A stretch of DNA of 64,000 nucleotides, from positions 1-64,000 of the forward strand of contig CADAER010000002.1 of assembly GCA_902787025.1 (NCBI GenBank). The letters are read 5' to 3'. Position 1 is the first letter of the stretch. Each line of letters begins with the position of its first letter. The DNA is from Oscillospiraceae bacterium (lineage in GTDB: Bacteria > Bacillota > Clostridia > Oscillospirales > Acutalibacteraceae). A program made the translations under genes and the position numbers. The notes under the pieces were generated by a model. It ran no database searches, had not been told where the DNA came from, and was given only the letters and a program-made list of their open reading frames with translations. Positions 1 through 8,111 of this stretch are shown one piece after another.

Positions 1-120
1 ATATATGAAGAAAGCGTCTGCTTCGCGGTAATTATCGCGAACTGCTCCTGGCCCGTCCTGCAGAACCTTCTCGACAAAATCTCCGCAAACGGCAAACGCC
101 GTGAAAAGGAGGTGCAGTGA
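1..120 (+). CDS. rnfD: Rnf complex subunit D, C-terminal end (partial)
   Basis: The gene enters from the left edge and only its last 39 codons are present. They read as a final membrane segment containing FAVIIANCSWPVL, which fits the end of RnfD/NqrB-type subunits, followed by a short basic tail. RnfD is a membrane subunit that carries covalently bound FMN in the ferredoxin:NAD+ oxidoreductase. The identity rests partly on its position directly upstream of rnfE and rnfA, as in the usual C-D-G-E-A-B order. The stop codon overlaps the rnfE start (TGATG), so the two are translationally coupled. Confidence 0.6.
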   Translation: MYEESVCFAVIIANCSWPVLQNLLDKISANGKRREKEVQ

Positions 121-1187
121 TGGCTCAGTCAAGAAGCGCGAAAGACAATATTATGCTTAAAGGCGCGGTCATTTTCAATCCCGTGCTAATCCAGCTCGCC
201 GGCATCTGCATCGCCGCAGCGGCTTCGACGGATGTTCTCACCTCCCTGATTTTCTCCATAGTCTTTATGGTTGACACCGTCGTCTGCTGTTTCCTCGCGA
301 GCCTGCTCTTCAAACGAATTCCGAGATGGATCCGTGTGGCGCTCTATCTCATCATCGGCGCGGCTTGCGTCTTCCCCTTCGCTTATTTCGCAGAAAAAAC
401 GGGCATTTCGCTTAATACCCGTATGCAGATGTATCTTCCCCTGCTGGCGGTGAACTCGGTAACCTCCGTTCACTGCGAGCAGTTCGCCGTCAAAAACTCC
501 GTCGGCAAATCGCTTGAAGACGCCTTCGCAGTCAGCATAGGTTTCGGCGCCGTTATGCTTATTCTCGGCATTATCCGCGAAATTATCGGCAACGGCACCT
601 TCGCGGGGCTCGAGCTCGGTCTCGGCGTTCATCTCAGCGGTCTGCTTATGCCCTTCGGCGCCTTCGTGATTCTCGGCTATCTCGCGATGGCTCTCAAATG
701 GTATATCAATAAATACCGTCCCGAATTCAACGAGAAAACCGCCGTCAAAATCAAAAGCACAAAGGTCGGTCTGCGTAAATACGAAGACGGCGAAGAGCCT
801 TCGGGAGAGCCTCGCCGCAGCCCCGACGACAATCTTACCGAAATGGAATTCCTCTTCGGCAACGAACCCGAAGAGTTTGAAATATTCACCGAATTCTGGT
901 CGCCCGGCGTGATTACCGCTCAGGATATCGTTACCGATATGGAAACCCTCAGGGAAGAACACGAGCAGTTCAGCGTCGAAACAGACAGACGCATCGAGGA
1001 ACTGTTCACGAATATGGATACCACCATCGACTTCGAAGCCTTTGAAGCAGTGCCGGCGGAACCCGAAACGGAAGAACCGCAGACCGAAAGTTTCTTTGAC
1101 GGCGATTTCGAAGATGATGAAGACGAAGAGTCCGACGACGGCGACGAAACCGACGGCGATGATGACGGAGAGGAGGGCGATGATTGA
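120..1187 (+). CDS. rnfE: Rnf complex subunit E with long acidic C-terminal tail
   Basis: This is an integral membrane subunit of the ion-pumping ferredoxin:NAD+ oxidoreductase (RnfE/NqrD family). Residues 1-200 carry the family hallmarks: FNPVLIQLAGIC at 19-30, the FAVKNS block at about 122-127, and REIIGNGTF in the fourth membrane region. Five or six membrane segments are visible. The first cluster cysteine of the family (LGxC) is kept as Cys30, but the second (in VNC) is Ser113. Residues from about 205 to 355 are an unusual hydrophilic extension ending in a run of Asp and Glu. Family members are usually about 200-230 residues. The ATG at 120 was chosen over an in-frame GTG at 117 because it sits 7 bases after AAAGGAGG and overlaps the rnfD stop. 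Its last 8 bases precede the rnfA initiation region. Confidence 0.87.
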   Translation: MAQSRSAKDNIMLKGAVIFNPVLIQLAGICIAAAASTDVLTSLIFSIVFMVDTVVCCFLASLLFKRIPRWIRVALYLIIGAACVFPFAYFAEKTGISLNTRMQMYLPLLAVNSVTSVHCEQFAVKNSVGKSLEDAFAVSIGFGAVMLILGIIREIIGNGTFAGLELGLGVHLSGLLMPFGAFVILGYLAMALKWYINKYRPEFNEKTAVKIKSTKVGLRKYEDGEEPSGEPRRSPDDNLTEMEFLFGNEPEEFEIFTEFWSPGVITAQDIVTDMETLREEHEQFSVETDRRIEELFTNMDTTIDFEAFEAVPAEPETEEPQTESFFDGDFEDDEDEESDDGDETDGDDDGEEGDD

Positions 1188-1188
1188 T

Positions 1189-1782
1189 ATGAATCTGTTC
1201 GGCGACCTTATGATAACCGCTCTCTACACGGCGTTTTTCCAGAACCTCGTTCTCTCGTTCGCCTACGGCTCGAGCGAAGCCGTCAGAATCTCCCTGAAAC
1301 CCCGCACCTTCGGTATGTTCACGGCAATGATTTCGGGCTTCGCCGTAATCTCCGCCGCAATCTGCCGTCCCGTTGACAGGCTTCCGTCCGTAATCGCTCT
1401 GCCCGACTCCGTTCACGCCCTCGTTTACGCGGCTGTTCTCGCGGGAGTTTACATCGTTACGGCAATACTGCTGAAAGCCATTTTCAGAGTGTCCGACCAC
1501 TTCCTTACCAACCTCGGCATAGCGGCGCTCAACACCCTTGTTCTCGCGATTCCTTTCATCAACCGCAGGAGCGCCTACTCTCTCGCGGCAAGTCTCGGCT
1601 CGGGTCTCGGCGCGGGCGTCGCCTTTGTTGTCGCAGCCGCCCTGCTCGCGTCAGGCGTTCACAGAATGTCCGAAAACAAGGAGATTCCGCAGGTCTTCAA
1701 AGGCACTCCCGTAATGTTTCTTTACATCAGCCTGCTGTCGCTCGGTTTCGCGGCGTTCTCGGGCAATTCCGTATTCTCATAA
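1189..1782 (+). CDS. rnfA: RnfA-like membrane subunit lacking cluster cysteines
   Basis: This is a 197-residue membrane protein of the RnfA/NqrE family, the expected partner of RnfE in the intramembrane half of the Rnf complex. The opening QNLVLSF aligns with NNFVLV of RnfA, and the end FKGTPVMFLYISLLSLGFAAFSG aligns in short blocks with the RnfA C-terminus. The two family cysteines that bind the shared 2Fe-2S cluster are absent: the GxC position is Gly-Ser-Ser (27-29), and the NC position is Asn115-Thr116. The only cysteine is Cys59. A start at 1189 is preferred to the ATG at 1180 because AGGAGGG at 1171-1177 is too close to the latter. No rnfB follows, although it normally does. Confidence 0.82.
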   Translation: MNLFGDLMITALYTAFFQNLVLSFAYGSSEAVRISLKPRTFGMFTAMISGFAVISAAICRPVDRLPSVIALPDSVHALVYAAVLAGVYIVTAILLKAIFRVSDHFLTNLGIAALNTLVLAIPFINRRSAYSLAASLGSGLGAGVAFVVAAALLASGVHRMSENKEIPQVFKGTPVMFLYISLLSLGFAAFSGNSVFS

Positions 1783-1795
1783 GCGAGGCGATATT

Positions 1796-2017
1796 ATGAA
1801 GCGAAAAACTATAAAACGAGCCATCCGTCCCTCCGAGCGCGAAAGCATAACGGAGTTCTCAACCTCCTTCGGCGCGGGACGCGACTATGAAATGCGGATA
1901 AAACGCAGAAAAATTCTCGGCGTAATCCTGACCGTCCTGCTGACCGTCCTGCTTATCACAATCGGTTATTTCGTGACGGAAACATTAATCAATATTTCGG
2001 AACTTCCCCCGCGGTAA
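1796..2017 (+). CDS. Small basic single-pass membrane protein
   Basis: A 73-residue protein with a strongly basic N-terminal half (about residues 1-40, many Lys and Arg) and one hydrophobic segment at about 41-65, suggesting a cytoplasmic N-terminus and a single membrane anchor. It starts 13 bases after rnfA and lies in the same apparent transcription unit, in the slot where rnfB would be expected. No iron-sulfur or other motif is visible, so it is not a short RnfB. I do not recognise the family. Confidence 0.55.
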   Translation: MKRKTIKRAIRPSERESITEFSTSFGAGRDYEMRIKRRKILGVILTVLLTVLLITIGYFVTETLINISELPPR

Positions 2018-2041
2018 AATCGGCTTGACCGGAGCAGAATT

Positions 2042-2895
2042 ATGAAAGAAAACAGACCTGAACAGCGGATAAAATTCCGCACCCGCAAACAAAGTGAATC
2101 AAAGAGTCTGCGCAGATTCGCCCTCATTCTCGTCGCCGTCCTCATTTTCGGCGGCGCCGTCTCCGTTTTCGCGTTCCTTAAAAACTACAATTTCGATTTG
2201 TCAGAAGTCTTTGAAGGCACCCGTGAAAACACAGAGGAAACAACAACCGCGTCCGCGCCTCTCAATATAAAGAACGTCAACTGCGACATACTCCTGTTCT
2301 GCGGTCCCGACAACCGCGAGCGCATCGACTTCATCTCCTTAATCAAGGTGAAAATGCCCGAAAACTCTTTTACCGTTCCGATCCGTCAACCGCTCTCGCC
2401 CAGGTTTACCACGACAGGGGCATTGACGCTCTCAAAGCCGCCGTCGCCGAGTATTCGGGCGTGTCTCCCGACAGATACGTTTATTTCAACGACACCTCGT
2501 TCAAGGTAATCGCCGACAGATACGGTCCCTATAAAGTCTCCGTTGACCCGGGCGTCGAATACAAGGGCAGCGACTTCGTTTTCATCCTTCCAAAAGGCAG
2601 ACACACAATGGGCGGCGATATGCTGCTGAAATATATGCGGTGCCTTCCCTCCATCGATTTTTCAAGGGCAATGGTCACGCAGTCCGACATTATCAAAATG
2701 ATACTCACCCAGGCTCTTGTTCCCGAAAATTCGGGCAACCTCATAAACAGCTACTCATCCCTCGCGAACCATCTCACAACGGATATTTCCATCGTTGAGT
2801 TTTCCGATGTCGCCGACAGCGTCAAAGCGATGATGGAAAGCGAGGATATCACATACACAACCGTCACCTCGGCGGCAGAATACATTGAGAACTGA
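2042..2895 (+). pseudogene. LytR-CpsA-Psr-like envelope protein, frameshifted
   Basis: Two overlapping reading frames together give one LCP-like protein. The first frame (from ATG 2042) has a basic N-terminus, a membrane segment at about residues 25-47, a Thr-rich linker, then CDILLFCGPD and FISLIKVKMPENS, the start of an LCP-type domain. Near 2367-2385 the homology moves to the next frame, which continues with ALAQVYHDRGIDALKAAV, SGVSPDRYVYFN and the rest of the domain to the stop at 2895. A single base missing near the TTTT run at 2367-2370 would explain this. LCP proteins attach anionic polymers to peptidoglycan. The conserved arginines of active LCP enzymes are not obvious, so it may be a divergent member. 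It may be a real pseudogene or an assembly error. Confidence 0.6.
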
Positions 2896-2899
2896 AACT

Positions 2900-4119
2900 A
2901 TGAAATATAAAGTAGCAGCGGCGGTAATCGCCGTAATCCTGTTCGCTGTCGTGCTCAAGGCGATAGGCGATTCCGACCTTATCACCATTGAAGACACCGT
3001 CTCGAGAGCGCAGCACACAACTCAATATTCCTTCACTCCTCCGTCTGTCGCGGACTCCTCCGTCAATTACTCCATCCCCGAACAGACCGCGTCGGAGGGC
3101 AGCCCTTACAAGTATTATTATTTCCGCCTCAACGAGACCGAAAAAAAGGCTTACGACAACATTCTCGGCAAAATCTACGATATGCCCGAGAAGGTGCGTA
3201 TCCCCTCGCTCGACCAGGATGAACTCAACAACACCTTCGAGGCTCTGCTTTACGACAACCCCGACCTGTTTTTCGTCAGCCCGAAATGCACGCAGATTTC
3301 CATAGGCTCTCTCGCCTATCTGTCTCTCGAATACCGTATGTCGAAAACGGGTTACAAAGCCGCGCAGACCAAATCAACAACGCCTGCGACAAGCTCATTT
3401 CATCGCTCACCGCCCCCCGCGATGAGTGGAGAACCGAGCTAGAAATACACAACGCCCTTGTCGATATGCTCGAATACAAATTCACCGAAGAGCCCGACGA
3501 TTTCTCGACCGTTTACGGAGCGCTCATAAACCGCGAGGCCTCCTGCGAGGGTTACTCAAAAGCGGTAAAGTATATTTTCGACAGGCTCGGAATCGAATCC
3601 TATGTCGTGGCGGGCAGGGCGACCGACTCCGACGGCTCGTCCGAATCGCATATGTGGAATATCGTGAAAATCAACGGCGTTTACTGCCAGCTCGATGTCA
3701 CCTGGGACGATCCGGTAAAAAGCAAATACCGCACCTACGCCTATTTCAACCTGACCGACGAGCAGATAAACTACGACCACAGCAGCTGGCACTTCGATTA
3801 CGACTGCACGAGCGCGAGCCAGAGCTATTATGTCGTGTCCGGTCTTTACTACACCTCATACAGCGAGGCGGATAACGAAATGCTCGCCCAGGCTGTCGCG
3901 AGGCAGGTTGACGGCGGCGCCGAAACCTTCGAAGTGCGCTTTTCCTCCGCCGCGGCATACAGCACGGCGCGCAGAGTGCTCATAGACGAGCAGAACATTT
4001 ACGAGGTCCTTTACAAAGCGAAAAAATACGGCAGTGTCAGGAACTACTCGCACACCTCCCTGACATACGCCGACAGCGAAAGCACTTATATAATGACATT
4101 TTTCCTGAATTTTGAATAA
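2900..4119 (+). pseudogene. Secreted transglutaminase-like protein, frameshifted
   Basis: The first frame begins with MKYKVAAAVIAVILF, a membrane anchor or signal, and reaches LLYDNPDLFFVSP. Around 3345-3362 the coding potential moves to a second frame that carries a transglutaminase-core domain: NREASCEGYSKA (Cys), SHMWNIVKING (His) and LDVTWDDP (Asp), the Cys-His-Asp triad of the superfamily. One missing base joins the two halves into a product of about 406 residues. Such proteins act outside the membrane as peptidases or cross-linkers in cell-wall-associated clusters. The ATG at 2900 lies 4 bases after the preceding stop. The adjacent gene has a frameshift of the same sense, so both may be decayed or both mis-assembled. 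Confidence 0.68.
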
Positions 4120-4128
4120 GGAGACGCT

Positions 4129-4695
4129 ATGGACAGAGAAAGAATTGAAGCGGCGGTCCGCGAAATACTCGCGGCTGTAGGCGAAGACCCCGACCGTGAG
4201 GGTCTTGTCGAAACTCCCGCCCGTGTCGCGAGAATGTATGAGGAGATTTTTTCGGGGCTCACCGACGACCCGAAAAGGCATCTCAAATTCTTCGACGAAA
4301 ACGGCAACGATGAAATGGTGGTAGTGCGCGATATCCCGCTTTACTCAATGTGCGAGCACCACCTTCTCCCCTTTATGGGCAAGGCGCATATCGCCTACAT
4401 CCCCTCCGACGGCAAGGTAATCGGGCTCTCGAAACTCGCGAGAATCGTTGACACCTTCGCCCGCCGTCCCCAGTTGCAGGAACGCCTGACGGCTCAGATA
4501 GCCGACTTTTTAAACGATGAAATGGCTCCGCTCGGCGTAGCCGTCGTCATCGAGGCGGAGCATCTGTGTATGACAATGCGCGGAGCGAAAGCCTCGGGCG
4601 CGCAGACAAGAACATCCGCCCTTCGCGGACTTATGCGCTCGGACGCCCGCACAAGAGCGGAGGTTATGGCTCTTTTAAAGGGAGGCTCCGACTGA
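4129..4695 (+). CDS. folE: GTP cyclohydrolase I
   Basis: Converts GTP to 7,8-dihydroneopterin triphosphate, the first step of folate synthesis, in the cytoplasm. The 188-residue length is typical. The zinc and active-site block [13 protein letters not shown] (Cys and two His), [11 protein letters not shown], and the second zinc cysteine region [12 protein letters not shown] are all intact. A good AAGGAG ribosome site precedes ATG 4129. The stop overlaps the folP start (TGATG), so it heads a translationally coupled folE-folP-folB-folK block. Confidence 0.96.
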   Translation: MDRERIEAAVREILAAVGEDPDREGLVETPARVARMYEEIFSGLTDDPKRHLKFFDENGNDEMVVVRDIPLYSMCEHHLLPFMGKAHIAYIPSDGKVIGLSKLARIVDTFARRPQLQERLTAQIADFLNDEMAPLGVAVVIEAEHLCMTMRGAKASGAQTRTSALRGLMRSDARTRAEVMALLKGGSD

Positions 4696-5501
4696 TGGTT
4701 CTGCCCGCAGCTGACCGCACCCTTATTATGGGCATAGTAAACGTAACGCCCGATTCCTTTTCCGACGGCGGCGATTTCTTCACGCCCGGAAAAGCGGCGG
4801 CTCACGCGCTCGAACTCATCGGGCAGGGCGCGGATATCATCGATTTCGGCGCCAATTCCACCCGTCCCGGCGCGGTCATCGTCAGCGCCGAGGAGGAACT
4901 CTCCCGCCTCACTCCCGTTTTTGAAACACTCGAAAACAAAGATAAAACGCTCATCTCCGTTGACACCTTTTACCCCGAAGTCGCGGCTTTCTGCCTTGAC
5001 AACGGAGCGAAAATCATAAACGATGTCAGCGGCGCATTCAATACGGAAACAGCGCGGCTCTGCAAGGAAAAAGACGCCGCCCTCGTCGTTACCCACAACC
5101 CCGAAAACGCCGACTCCGAAACACCCTATCCCGACGGAGTTACCGCAGACGTCCGCTCCTTTTTCCTTGACTGCATCGAAAAAGCGGCGGCTCTTGAATT
5201 CCCGCTTGAGAATCTTATTCTCGATCCGGGAATCGGCTTTTCAAAAAGCAGGGAGGACGACCTCGAAATTCTCCGCAATATGCAGTGGCTTAAAATGCGC
5301 CCCTGCCCGCTCCTCTGCGGTGTCTCCCGCAAGCGCGTAACTGCTTATGACGGCAATTCCCCCAAAGAAAGAGATTACTCCACCTGCGCCGCGAATACCG
5401 CGGCAATTTCAGGCGGAGCCGATATAATCAGAGTCCACAATGTGCAGGCGGCAAAGGGCGTCCGCTCAGTCGCCGACAGAATATATCGCAAGGGTAACTG
5501 A
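4695..5501 (+). CDS. folP: Dihydropteroate synthase
   Basis: Joins 6-hydroxymethyl-7,8-dihydropterin pyrophosphate to p-aminobenzoate. The 268-residue protein shows the N-terminal MGIVNVTPDSFSDGG signature, the ADIIDFGANSTRPGA sulfonamide/pterin loop (family SxRPG form), INDVSG, LDPGIGFSKS, and the C-terminal IRVHNV. The ATG at 4695 overlaps the folE stop and gives the normal length. An upstream in-frame start would run into folE. folB starts 2 bases after its stop. Confidence 0.96.
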   Translation: MVLPAADRTLIMGIVNVTPDSFSDGGDFFTPGKAAAHALELIGQGADIIDFGANSTRPGAVIVSAEEELSRLTPVFETLENKDKTLISVDTFYPEVAAFCLDNGAKIINDVSGAFNTETARLCKEKDAALVVTHNPENADSETPYPDGVTADVRSFFLDCIEKAAALEFPLENLILDPGIGFSKSREDDLEILRNMQWLKMRPCPLLCGVSRKRVTAYDGNSPKERDYSTCAANTAAISGGADIIRVHNVQAAKGVRSVADRIYRKGN

Positions 5502-5502
5502 T

Positions 5503-5865
5503 ATGGATAAAATTATAATAAACAACCTTCATATTTTCGCTTATCACGGCGTAAACGAGGACGAAAAAGTAAGCGGTCAGAACTTCTATCTCGACATCGA
5601 GTGTTCGCTTGACCTGACTGCCGCCTGCCTTTCCGACAGCATCGCCGACACCGTAAGCTACGCGAAAATCATCAAGACCGTCAGACGGGTATTCCCCGAA
5701 CAGAAAGACGATTTAATAGAACGCGCGGCAAGACGCACGGCTGACGCGATTCTGGATGAATACGATAAGATAAGGGAAGTCAAAATCACGCTCAAAAAAC
5801 CCGAAGCGCCCGTAAGCGCGGAATTTGATTACGTGGCGGTTAAAATCAAGGTAAAGAGGGACTGA
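5503..5865 (+). CDS. folB: Dihydroneopterin aldolase
   Basis: Cleaves 7,8-dihydroneopterin to 6-hydroxymethyl-dihydropterin and glycolaldehyde. The 120-residue length fits this small octameric enzyme. Family features are IINNLHIFAYHGVNEDEK near the N-terminus with the catalytic Glu/Lys region, DTVSYAKI, and the C-terminal VKITLKKPEAPV. Its ATG lies 2 bases past the folP stop and folK starts 2 bases after its end. Confidence 0.95.
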   Translation: MDKIIINNLHIFAYHGVNEDEKVSGQNFYLDIECSLDLTAACLSDSIADTVSYAKIIKTVRRVFPEQKDDLIERAARRTADAILDEYDKIREVKITLKKPEAPVSAEFDYVAVKIKVKRD

Positions 5866-5867
5866 TT

Positions 5868-6371
5868 ATGAAAGCGGCAATAGGTCTCGGCACAAACACG
5901 GGCGACCGCGAAAAGAATCTTCAGTCGGCGGTTGACGCCCTCTCCCTTCTGCCCGGCACGAAAGTTACCGATATTTCACCCGTTTACGAAACCGAGCCCG
6001 TCGGCTACGCTGACCAGCCCGATTTTTTGAACGCTGTCTGCTGTGTTGAAACGGAACTTTCGCCCCGCGCGCTGCTCGGCGCCTGCCTCGGCATTGAAGC
6101 CGCCCTCGGCAGAATCCGCCTTTTTAAAAACGGGCCGAGAATCATCGACCTCGACCTGCTTCTTTATGAGGGCGTAACAATTAAGACGGACGAGCTGACC
6201 CTGCCGCACCCGCGAATGGGCGAACGCGCTTTTGTGCTCTGTCCGCTTGCAGATATTTTCACAGACGGCGCGGCTCTTGGCTTTGATTTCAGCGAAAAAA
6301 TAAACTCCGCCGGTAAAAGCGGAGTCAATAAGACGGATATTTCACTTAAAAAGCCGAAAGACCGCCTGTAA
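5868..6371 (+). CDS. folK: 6-hydroxymethyl-7,8-dihydropterin pyrophosphokinase
   Basis: Transfers pyrophosphate from ATP to 6-hydroxymethyl-dihydropterin, giving the substrate for FolP. The 167-residue protein has the expected IGLGTNTGDRE start, the SPVYETEPVG and FLNAV blocks, the catalytic GPRIIDLDLLLYEG motif with its two Asp residues, and LPHPRMGERAFVLCPL. The last 35 or so residues are a non-family tail rich in Lys and Ser. Its final codons form the 5' arm of the operon terminator, so the stop codon sits in the hairpin loop. Confidence 0.95.
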   Translation: MKAAIGLGTNTGDREKNLQSAVDALSLLPGTKVTDISPVYETEPVGYADQPDFLNAVCCVETELSPRALLGACLGIEAALGRIRLFKNGPRIIDLDLLLYEGVTIKTDELTLPHPRMGERAFVLCPLADIFTDGAALGFDFSEKINSAGKSGVNKTDISLKKPKDRL

Positions 6372-6391
6372 TGACGGTCTTTTCGGCTTTG
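6352..6391 (+). terminator. Rho-independent terminator of the fol block
   Basis: AGCCGAAAGACCG at 6352-6364 pairs with CGGTCTTTTCGGCT at 6375-6388, followed by a short T-rich stretch. The 5' arm is inside the folK coding sequence and the loop holds its stop codon. Confidence 0.85.
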
Positions 6392-6579
6392 CTCTTGCAA
6401 AGCAAATGAGTGGAGTTTGGGACGGCTTTTGCCATCCCGTTTAATATCAGGAACGATAATGGCGTAATGTTCTTTCGTTGTTTACATTATAATAAATGAA
6501 TTATTAAAAATCGAGTAGGAAAAACATTAAGAATTATTAAGAAACGGTTGAGATTTTATTAAGATATGTAACACGTTGC
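6392..6579. other. AT-rich intergenic spacer, no gene seen
   Basis: An AT-rich gap between converging units. A weak inverted repeat (GGGACGG with CCATCCC, about 6419-6440) and a TATAAT-like stretch are present, but no convincing promoter, RNA or ORF could be supported. Confidence 0.5.
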
Positions 6580-6613
6580 AGCCAAAACAAAACTCCGCCC
6601 GAAAAGCGGAGTT
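6580..6613 (-). terminator. Terminator of the four-paralogue cluster
   Basis: On the minus strand AACTCCGC pairs with GCGGAGTT (6590-6613) across a 8-base loop and is followed by TTGTTTTGG, directly after the stop of the last paralogue. Confidence 0.7.
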
Positions 6614-6625
6614 GAAGAACATTGA

Positions 6626-7318
6626 TTATGAAAAAGATATTGCATCTTTGAAACACCAGTTCAAAAACTGCGCAGTTTCCATAACAACATCCATCAAAAA
6701 CTCAGGTAGGGTGTAATCTAAATGCCTTCTGATTATGTTTAATTCAGAATCAATTGTCGAATTACCTGTATAACCGATATAATCATCAAGTACAAATACA
6801 TCTTTTGGATCCTTGCAATGTATAAAGCCATCATAATAATATGAAATATTCTGTTTATACCTGTTGTAATTTTCGGAAAAACTCAGGGATTCACATTTAC
6901 TATCCGATAAAAAAACAAAACTGTCGCAACTTGAATCTTTTGTTATAAAAATGTATAGATTTAATCCATCCATATAATGACAATACGCTTTGATTTTCAG
7001 ACCGCCTTCATAAGTTTCAGCGCCTGTTTTAACCTCAACAGTTGTTCCGTTATTAAAAACTGCCGTTATGTATTCGGGATATTCCACAAAACCATAACTG
7101 CCGTCATAGTAAACATAAGCAAAGGGCTCAAACCCTTCGGGCAGAAGTATCTGTTCAATGCCGAATTTTTCTTTGAGTTCATCATCGGTCAAAACAATTC
7201 TTTCTGCATCCGTCAGCGTTTCTTCTGTCTGCTGTTCCTCTCCCACGGCATATGCGCCGACGCATATGGACGAAAACAGCATAAGAAAAGCCACCAGCAA
7301 AGAAAGTGCTTTTTTCAT
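6626..7318 (-). CDS. Secreted paralogue 1 of a four-gene tandem family
   Basis: A 230-residue exported protein of unknown function. Residues 1-26 form a signal peptide (basic start, LSLLVAFLMLFSSICVGAYA, Ala-x-Ala-like cut). An acidic stretch follows, then the family block LTDDELKEKFGIEQILLPEG at about 45-65 and an EYITAVFNNGTTVEVKTG block predicted as beta strands. The C-terminal half ends in METAQFLNWCFKDAISFS. The ATG at 7318 is used because AGGAGG lies 7 bases upstream; an in-frame TTG at 7324 is less likely. It is the last of four tandem relatives and is closest to the one at 8868-9566. Base composition is more AT-rich than its neighbours. Confidence 0.8.
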   Translation of the reverse strand: MKKALSLLVAFLMLFSSICVGAYAVGEEQQTEETLTDAERIVLTDDELKEKFGIEQILLPEGFEPFAYVYYDGSYGFVEYPEYITAVFNNGTTVEVKTGAETYEGGLKIKAYCHYMDGLNLYIFITKDSSCDSFVFLSDSKCESLSFSENYNRYKQNISYYYDGFIHCKDPKDVFVLDDYIGYTGNSTIDSELNIIRRHLDYTLPEFLMDVVMETAQFLNWCFKDAISFS

Positions 7319-7336
7319 ATTCAAACCTCCTGCATT

Positions 7337-8041
7337 TTAATCGGCATTTTTGGGACCCAAAAACGGAAAATAATAATCTATAAACTCTATTGTTATGCAA
7401 ACGACATCAAACAAAAATTCATCCAAAAAATAATCACAGTTAAACAGTTCTTCGCGTCCTTTGTAAAATCCGTTTTTAATGTCATTAATAAAGTTGCCGT
7501 CAAAATAAAAACGCTCTGAATATCCCGGATTTTGTCCTGCAACGAGTCCTAAAATACACATTAAAATCTTTTCCGAGTATATTTTCAGGTTTTCGGAGAA
7601 CGGCTGTTTCTCTGTTTTACAATCAATGTCAAATTCAGTTGTCACCCGGCGCTCTGTGTCATAAACATAAAGAAAAACAGCAAACCTGCTTTCTGAATCA
7701 TTACTATACAGACAAGACCAGCTGATGTTCAGATTGTTGAATTGAACCTCATCACCGGTCAAATCAACTGTTGTTCCGTCTGCAAAAACAGCAGTTATAT
7801 ATTCGGGGTATTTTCCGCTGCTCTGGTCATAGTAAACATAAACAACCGGCTCAAACCCCTCAGGCAGAAGTATCTGTTCAATGCCGAATTTTTCTTTGAG
7901 TTCTTCATCGGTCAGAACAATTTTTTCTGCATCCGCCTGCGTTTTTTCTGCCTGCTGTTCCGCCTCCACGGCGTATGCTCCGACGCATAAGGACGAAAAC
8001 AGCATAATCAGAACAAGCATCAAAGATACTCCCTTTTTCAT
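7337..8041 (-). CDS. Secreted paralogue 2 of the tandem family
   Basis: A 234-residue member of the same family, with a signal peptide (VSLMLVLIMLFSSLCVGAYA), the shared DEELKEKFGIEQILLPEGFE block and EYITAVFADGTTVDL. Its C-terminal half differs from paralogues 1 and 4 and ends IEFIDYYFPFLGPKNAD. A GGGAGG site precedes the ATG at 8041. Only 18 bases separate its stop from the start of paralogue 1, so they are probably co-transcribed. Function unknown. Confidence 0.8.
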   Translation of the reverse strand: MKKGVSLMLVLIMLFSSLCVGAYAVEAEQQAEKTQADAEKIVLTDEELKEKFGIEQILLPEGFEPVVYVYYDQSSGKYPEYITAVFADGTTVDLTGDEVQFNNLNISWSCLYSNDSESRFAVFLYVYDTERRVTTEFDIDCKTEKQPFSENLKIYSEKILMCILGLVAGQNPGYSERFYFDGNFINDIKNGFYKGREELFNCDYFLDEFLFDVVCITIEFIDYYFPFLGPKNAD

Positions 8042-8111
8042 CAAAAAACCTCCCGAGAATAATTCATTTATATAATAGCACGGCAGATGCCGTCATAAGA
8101 GTTAAAAAAGG

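Noticed and set aside
2360..3365. Programmed ribosomal frameshifting in the LCP and transglutaminase genes
   Set aside because: No XXXYYYZ slippery site with a downstream structure at either point; lost bases explain both more simply.
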